DNA of 7,673 nt. Source: Angelakisella sp. (GTDB taxonomy: Bacteria > Bacillota > Clostridia > Oscillospirales > Ruminococcaceae). Location: assembly GCA_020024515.1 (NCBI GenBank), contig JAHHTR010000101.1:1-7673 (forward strand), written 5' to 3'. Below the pieces are notes generated by a model. That model had not been told where the DNA came from. It worked only from the letters and a program-made list of their open reading frames with translations, and ran no database searches. The position numbers and the translations under genes were made by a program. Positions 5,605 to 7,673 of the stretch are shown here, in pieces (position 1 is the stretch's first letter; each line of letters opens with the position of its first letter).

Positions 5605-6438
5605 TTATTCTCCAAAAGAATAATTTTTCATAAATTCAAGTAATGTTTTTGTGTTGTTACATTCGGGACAAGAGTATCTTCCGAAAAGATGTGTAATATA
5701 ATTTGCCTCATCATCTGCCCCAAGTTGTTTTAAAAGATTAGTATACCAAGCGTATATATTATTATAGCTTTTTCCGTCCCACTCGGTTTCTTTTGGAAGT
5801 GTAATTTTAGATATAAACTCTTTGTCATCTAAACTGCTATCCTCATCACAATATTCACATTTATCACATAAATAATAAACCTCTTCCCAATAGTTTAAAA
5901 CTAAAATATATGCAAGTTTTCTGTCACCCAAAATCGCCATTAGCGCAGTAACAAATTCATTTTTTTTATAGTTTTCCAAATTTTTTATTTCTTCAAAATG
6001 TTCTTTAAGAAAGGCTTTTGTTTTTTCTTGAAAAACAGATACGCAATTATAGTAGTTTTCGGTAATTTCTGAGTATTCATCATTAAAATCATTCTCATAT
6101 ATATCTGTTGCGAGACAAATACCCATCTCTGTAATAAGTTTGAGCTGCCAGCCAAAATCGTTTTGATTTTCTTTTTGTATCAATAGCGTCAAAAGATATG
6201 GGAATACAATATAGTTGGCATCATAAAATGTCATTTGATGTGTCAAGTTTTCACAAAGATTGTCAAAAGCTATTTCATAGTCGTTTTTTTCTTCTGTATC
6301 CAGTCTTCTGATTTTTTCTTGAACAGGAATAGGATTTTCTTTATTCATTATAATTTTAACTTCTTCACAAACATTACCGTATGCGCCTTTGAAAATATCC
6401 CACAGTTCTGAGTGAAATGGTATTAGTTGAATTTCCAT
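5605..6438 (-). CDS. hypothetical protein with clustered cysteines
   Basis: A 277-residue soluble, acidic, mostly helical protein. I do not recognise a named family, though the pattern LCENLTHQMTFYDANYIVFPYLLTLL (61-86) and ILGDRKLAYIL (170-180) resembles uncharacterised Firmicute proteins that I recall only loosely. There is no signal peptide or membrane segment. Five cysteines sit in two groups, C191-x2-C194-x2-C197 (CDKCEYC) and C257-x2-C260 (SCPECN). They could together form a zinc site in the last third. The start is supported by AAGGAGA (6449-6455), 10 bases before the ATG. It stands alone on the minus strand, 149 bases after the second GGDEF gene and next to the methyltransferase relic. 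A toxin-immunity or defence-related accessory role is possible from context but unsupported by any motif. Confidence 0.75.
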   Translation of the reverse strand: MEIQLIPFHSELWDIFKGAYGNVCEEVKIIMNKENPIPVQEKIRRLDTEEKNDYEIAFDNLCENLTHQMTFYDANYIVFPYLLTLLIQKENQNDFGWQLKLITEMGICLATDIYENDFNDEYSEITENYYNCVSVFQEKTKAFLKEHFEEIKNLENYKKNEFVTALMAILGDRKLAYILVLNYWEEVYYLCDKCEYCDEDSSLDDKEFISKITLPKETEWDGKSYNNIYAWYTNLLKQLGADDEANYITHLFGRYSCPECNNTKTLLEFMKNYSFGE

Positions 6439-6534
6439 AAATAATATTTCTCCTTATTTGCTAAAAATTTTTGGTTTAATTTTAACATAATAAAAAATCT
6501 TTCGCTACAAAAGTTGATATTTGATTTAGTTATA

Positions 6535-6569
6535 AAAAAACTTTTTGATATTTAATCGGAGAGTTTTTT
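6535..6569 (-). terminator. weak possible terminator after the second GGDEF gene
   Basis: On the minus strand AAAAAACT (6562-6569) pairs with AGTTTTTT (6535-6542) across 19 bases, and the T-run of the 3' arm could act as the U-tract. The stem is almost all A-T and has a long loop, so termination would be weak. It lies in the 149-base gap between the second GGDEF gene and the hypothetical gene. Confidence 0.25.
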
Positions 6570-6587
6570 AAACTAAATTTTTTATAC

Positions 6588-7622
6588 TTAAATTAAATCA
6601 TATACTTTATAACCGCATTTGTTATTTCGTTTTATTTCATATAGCATTAAATCTGCTTTTTCGTATAGTTCATTAAATGTATTACCGTGTATTGGAGCAA
6701 TTGCAATACCAAGTGAAGAAGAAATTTCCACTGTTTGATTATCTTTTGTATAAATAATATTCAGTTCTTTTACTAATTGTTGATATACACGTTCAACATC
6801 AGTTAAATTGTTGACATTGATTAGCATAATAACAAATTCGTCACCGCCAAGACGTGCAACAAGATCTTTACTTCTGAATTTTTTGCTTAAAATATTTGCA
6901 ATATCTTTTAGTACCTTGTCTCCGTATAGATGTCCAAATGTGTCATTAATTGCTTTAAAGTTATCTAAATCCAATAAGATTAGAATATTAAAGTTTTCAA
7001 GTGATTGTGTAGATTGTAAATAGTCATTTACTTTCTTTTTCATAGTTTCAGTATTGAATAATCCTGTCAAACCATCTCTTTCGGCAAGCTGTGTTAACTG
7101 CAACTCTTTGCATTTTTGTTTATTGATATCACTCAATATCATCATTGCATATAAATCCTCTTGATTTTCTTTTGCCAAAATATAATATATGCAAGATACC
7201 CATATATCCTCACCGTTAAAATTCATTTTAAAGGTGGTCTCAATCATATCTTTTCCTGCATTGTATTCTTTCTGTAAATATGACAGTGATATATTTGAAA
7301 ATATCGCTTTGTTATCGTTATCAACTATTTTGTCTAAAATATATTTTTTCAAATATTCGCTATATTTCATTGGAGTATCAAGATATACGTCGTTTATGGC
7401 CTCTACAATCTGTTGTTTAAGATTTATTTTGCAAGTCATCAAGGCATTTGCAATTAATTTTTCCTGAATATGTGCTTTTTCTTCAAGTTCCAGTTTTTGC
7501 TGATATTGTTCATCAATATTTTGCATAAGTCCGATAGTATTGATGATTTCATTATTTTTTGCATATAAATTTTTCAGTGTAACTTTATACCAATATTCTT
7601 TTTTATCTATGATAAATTTCAT
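6588..7622 (-). CDS. PAS/GGDEF diguanylate cyclase, probably N-terminally truncated
   Basis: 344 residues from the ATG at 7622. The N terminus (EYWYKVTLKNLY ... IGLMQNIDEQY) looks like the end of a PAS domain. A second PAS-like region follows (about 60-170), and then GGDEF (about 175-344). GGDEF features are DGLTGLFN (183-190), LDLDNFKAINDTFGH (217-231, metal ligand near D218), I-site RSKD (250-253) and GGDEF (259-263), so an active, product-inhibited cyclase is expected. No ribosome binding site precedes 7622. The same frame stays open upstream for eleven PAS-like codons (IKENPSIAKN) to a TAA at 7653-7655, and again beyond that to the window edge. The real gene probably started farther upstream and carries a nonsense change or frameshift. 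Either the gene is broken or the ATG at 7622 is a weak internal start. Confidence 0.8.
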   Translation of the reverse strand: MKFIIDKKEYWYKVTLKNLYAKNNEIINTIGLMQNIDEQYQQKLELEEKAHIQEKLIANALMTCKINLKQQIVEAINDVYLDTPMKYSEYLKKYILDKIVDNDNKAIFSNISLSYLQKEYNAGKDMIETTFKMNFNGEDIWVSCIYYILAKENQEDLYAMMILSDINKQKCKELQLTQLAERDGLTGLFNTETMKKKVNDYLQSTQSLENFNILILLDLDNFKAINDTFGHLYGDKVLKDIANILSKKFRSKDLVARLGGDEFVIMLINVNNLTDVERVYQQLVKELNIIYTKDNQTVEISSSLGIAIAPIHGNTFNELYEKADLMLYEIKRNNKCGYKVYDLI

Positions 7623-7673
7623 ATTCTTAGCTATTGATGGATTTTCTTTTATTTATTTTAAAATTTTTTGGCA

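Overview
The window is very AT-rich, with strong AGGAGG-type ribosome binding sites and protein families typical of anaerobic Firmicutes. A gut-type clostridium (Lachnospiraceae or a relative) is the best guess from the cytosolic HAMP-like/PAS/GGDEF protein and the ferredoxin/NapH-like/ArsR operon. The species cannot be told from the sequence.

Left part (1-1232, + strand): a three-gene operon of a small two-cluster ferredoxin, a NapH-like polytopic membrane protein and an ArsR-family regulator. The genes overlap by 3-8 bases, so they are translationally coupled. The two redox genes look damaged. The membrane gene has one extra A in an A7 run right after its start, lacks the middle of the protein including the expected CxxxC segment, and has Tyr for Cys in its WCVxCP motif. 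The ferredoxin has Tyr in place of one cluster cysteine. The regulator is intact. A 700-base gap follows (1233-1932), holding a perfect 19-bp hairpin that probably serves as a terminator between converging transcripts.

Middle part (1933-5159, - strand): a compact cyclic-di-GMP signalling operon behind a near-consensus promoter. In transcription order it encodes a stand-alone V4R sensor protein with a full zinc-site signature, a soluble HAMP-like/PAS/GGDEF diguanylate cyclase with an intact inhibitory site, and an EAL-HDOD protein (YuxH/CdgJ type) with a degenerate EAL loop. The inferred logic is that a ligand or redox signal sensed by V4R, and possibly by PAS, sets the cyclase, while the EAL-HDOD protein reads or removes c-di-GMP. 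This is the most interesting system in the window.

Right part (5160-7673): the decayed start of a C5 DNA methyltransferase (5434-5589, + strand), an unrecognised 277-residue protein with clustered cysteines (- strand), and a second PAS/GGDEF protein (- strand) at the window edge. That last gene looks cut at its N terminus by an in-frame stop. The relics suggest a site where mobile or restriction-modification genes have come and gone, next to a region rich in c-di-GMP genes.
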